Origin: an uncultured Alistipes sp. | Lineage (GTDB): Bacteria > Bacteroidota > Bacteroidia > Bacteroidales > Rikenellaceae | Reading direction: 5' to 3' | Length of the DNA: 13,411 nt | Assembly (NCBI GenBank): GCA_958449275.1 | Contig: CAUDHE010000067.1 | Coordinates: 1-13,411 of the forward strand | Shown: one piece after another, positions 13,240 to 13,411 of the stretch | How positions within the stretch are numbered: the stretch's first letter is position 1 | Layout of the letters: every line of letters starts with the position of its first letter | The notes under the pieces: generated by a model | Told to the model about the DNA's origin: nothing | Database searches by the model: none | Seen by the model: only the letters and a program-made list of their open reading frames with translations | Position numbers and translations under genes: made by a program

Positions 13240-13411
13240 ATGCAGTTCGTAGAACTGTGCGGGCCGCAGCCTCGCCCCGGCGGAGGCCCGCAGTTGTTCG
13301 CGAATGCTCACACAGCAGACCACCGCAGGCTGCTGCCCGAATAACTGCGCCGCTATGCGGCGTTATCTTCGGCGGCTCGCACCTTCGGTGCGACCCCCGC
13401 AGCCGCCGAAG
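13240..13411. repeat. Dense array of inverted repeats at the window end, unidentified element
   Basis: Successive stems cover nearly every base. CAGTTC/GAACTG has a three-base loop (13243-13257). GCGGG..CCCGC encloses CCTC..GAGG (about 13259-13291). GCAGTTGTTCG (13290-13300) pairs with CGAATAACTGC (13339-13349) with one G-U, enclosing CAGCAG/CTGCTG (13313-13318 with 13331-13336). CGCCGC/GCGGCG sits around TAT (13349-13363). CTTCGGCGGCT (about 13368) pairs with AGCCGCCGAAG at the very end, with a nested CACC-TTC-GGTG. No recognised gene lies in 13071-13411. The pattern resembles a REP/BIME-like or other structured intergenic repeat; it is probably cut by the window edge. Confidence 0.5.

Noticed and set aside
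13342..13367. Integron attC-like site (ATAAC ... GTTAT around a bulged stem)
   Set aside because: The arms do not match the R''/R' core consensus well and no integrase or cassette structure is visible.
13234..13411. Open frame from ATG 13234 to the window end (MEMQFVELCGPQPRPGGG...)
   Set aside because: It lies across the inverted-repeat array, has no promoter box or start-site signal, ends at the window edge and resembles no family; probably structured noncoding DNA.
1..13411. CRISPR array, tRNA/rRNA genes, insertion sequences or prophage genes
   Set aside because: No spaced direct repeats, tRNA-like cloverleaf, transposase or phage protein was seen on either strand.

Overview
The window looks like chromosomal DNA of a GC-rich member of the Bacteroidota. 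It is most likely an Alistipes/Rikenellaceae-type gut Bacteroidales; that placement is inference, with no database search behind it. Five starts carry the Bacteroidota housekeeping promoter: a TTG-type -33 element, a 20-21 bp spacer and a TAnnTTTG -7 box. Most genes lack a Shine-Dalgarno sequence. Several products are lipoproteins or outer-membrane proteins typical of the group.

Layout. 1-64 is the tail of an unknown gene. 149-1875 (+) is a likely operon: a 20-residue hydrophobic micro-ORF, an ECF-like sigma factor, a four-helix membrane protein (candidate sigma partner) and a short nitroreductase. 1856-3960 (-) is an NhaC-type Na+/H+ antiporter followed by a HAD phosphatase with an ATGA stop/start overlap. 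4050-5369 (+) holds a DEDDh exonuclease and an exported rubrerythrin-like protein that seems to have lost its di-iron ligands. 5350-6669 (-) is a secreted or lipid-anchored class C beta-lactamase-fold serine hydrolase.

6772-8804 (+) is the most interesting part. A consensus promoter leads into a cobalamin riboswitch, a long hairpin-rich leader with a possible 59-codon ORF, and a DASS/SLC13 sodium:dicarboxylate transporter closed by a strong hairpin. No B12 uptake or synthesis gene is in the unit. In succinate/propionate-producing Bacteroidales, B12 is the cofactor of methylmalonyl-CoA mutase, which converts succinate toward propionate. A B12-sensing switch on a dicarboxylate carrier would therefore tie C4-acid transport to whether that pathway can run; this is inference. 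8855-10150 is a separately promoted outer-membrane beta-barrel.

10205-10702 (-) is a YbaK-type Cys-tRNA deacylase. 10886-11897 (+) is a pair of overlapping lipoprotein genes: a DUF4878/NTF2-like protein and a YiiX-like permuted papain-fold hydrolase. 11985-13070 (-) is prfA, peptide chain release factor 1. The last 340 bases contain the prfA promoter and then a dense run of inverted repeats continuing to the window edge, which I could not assign to a known element.
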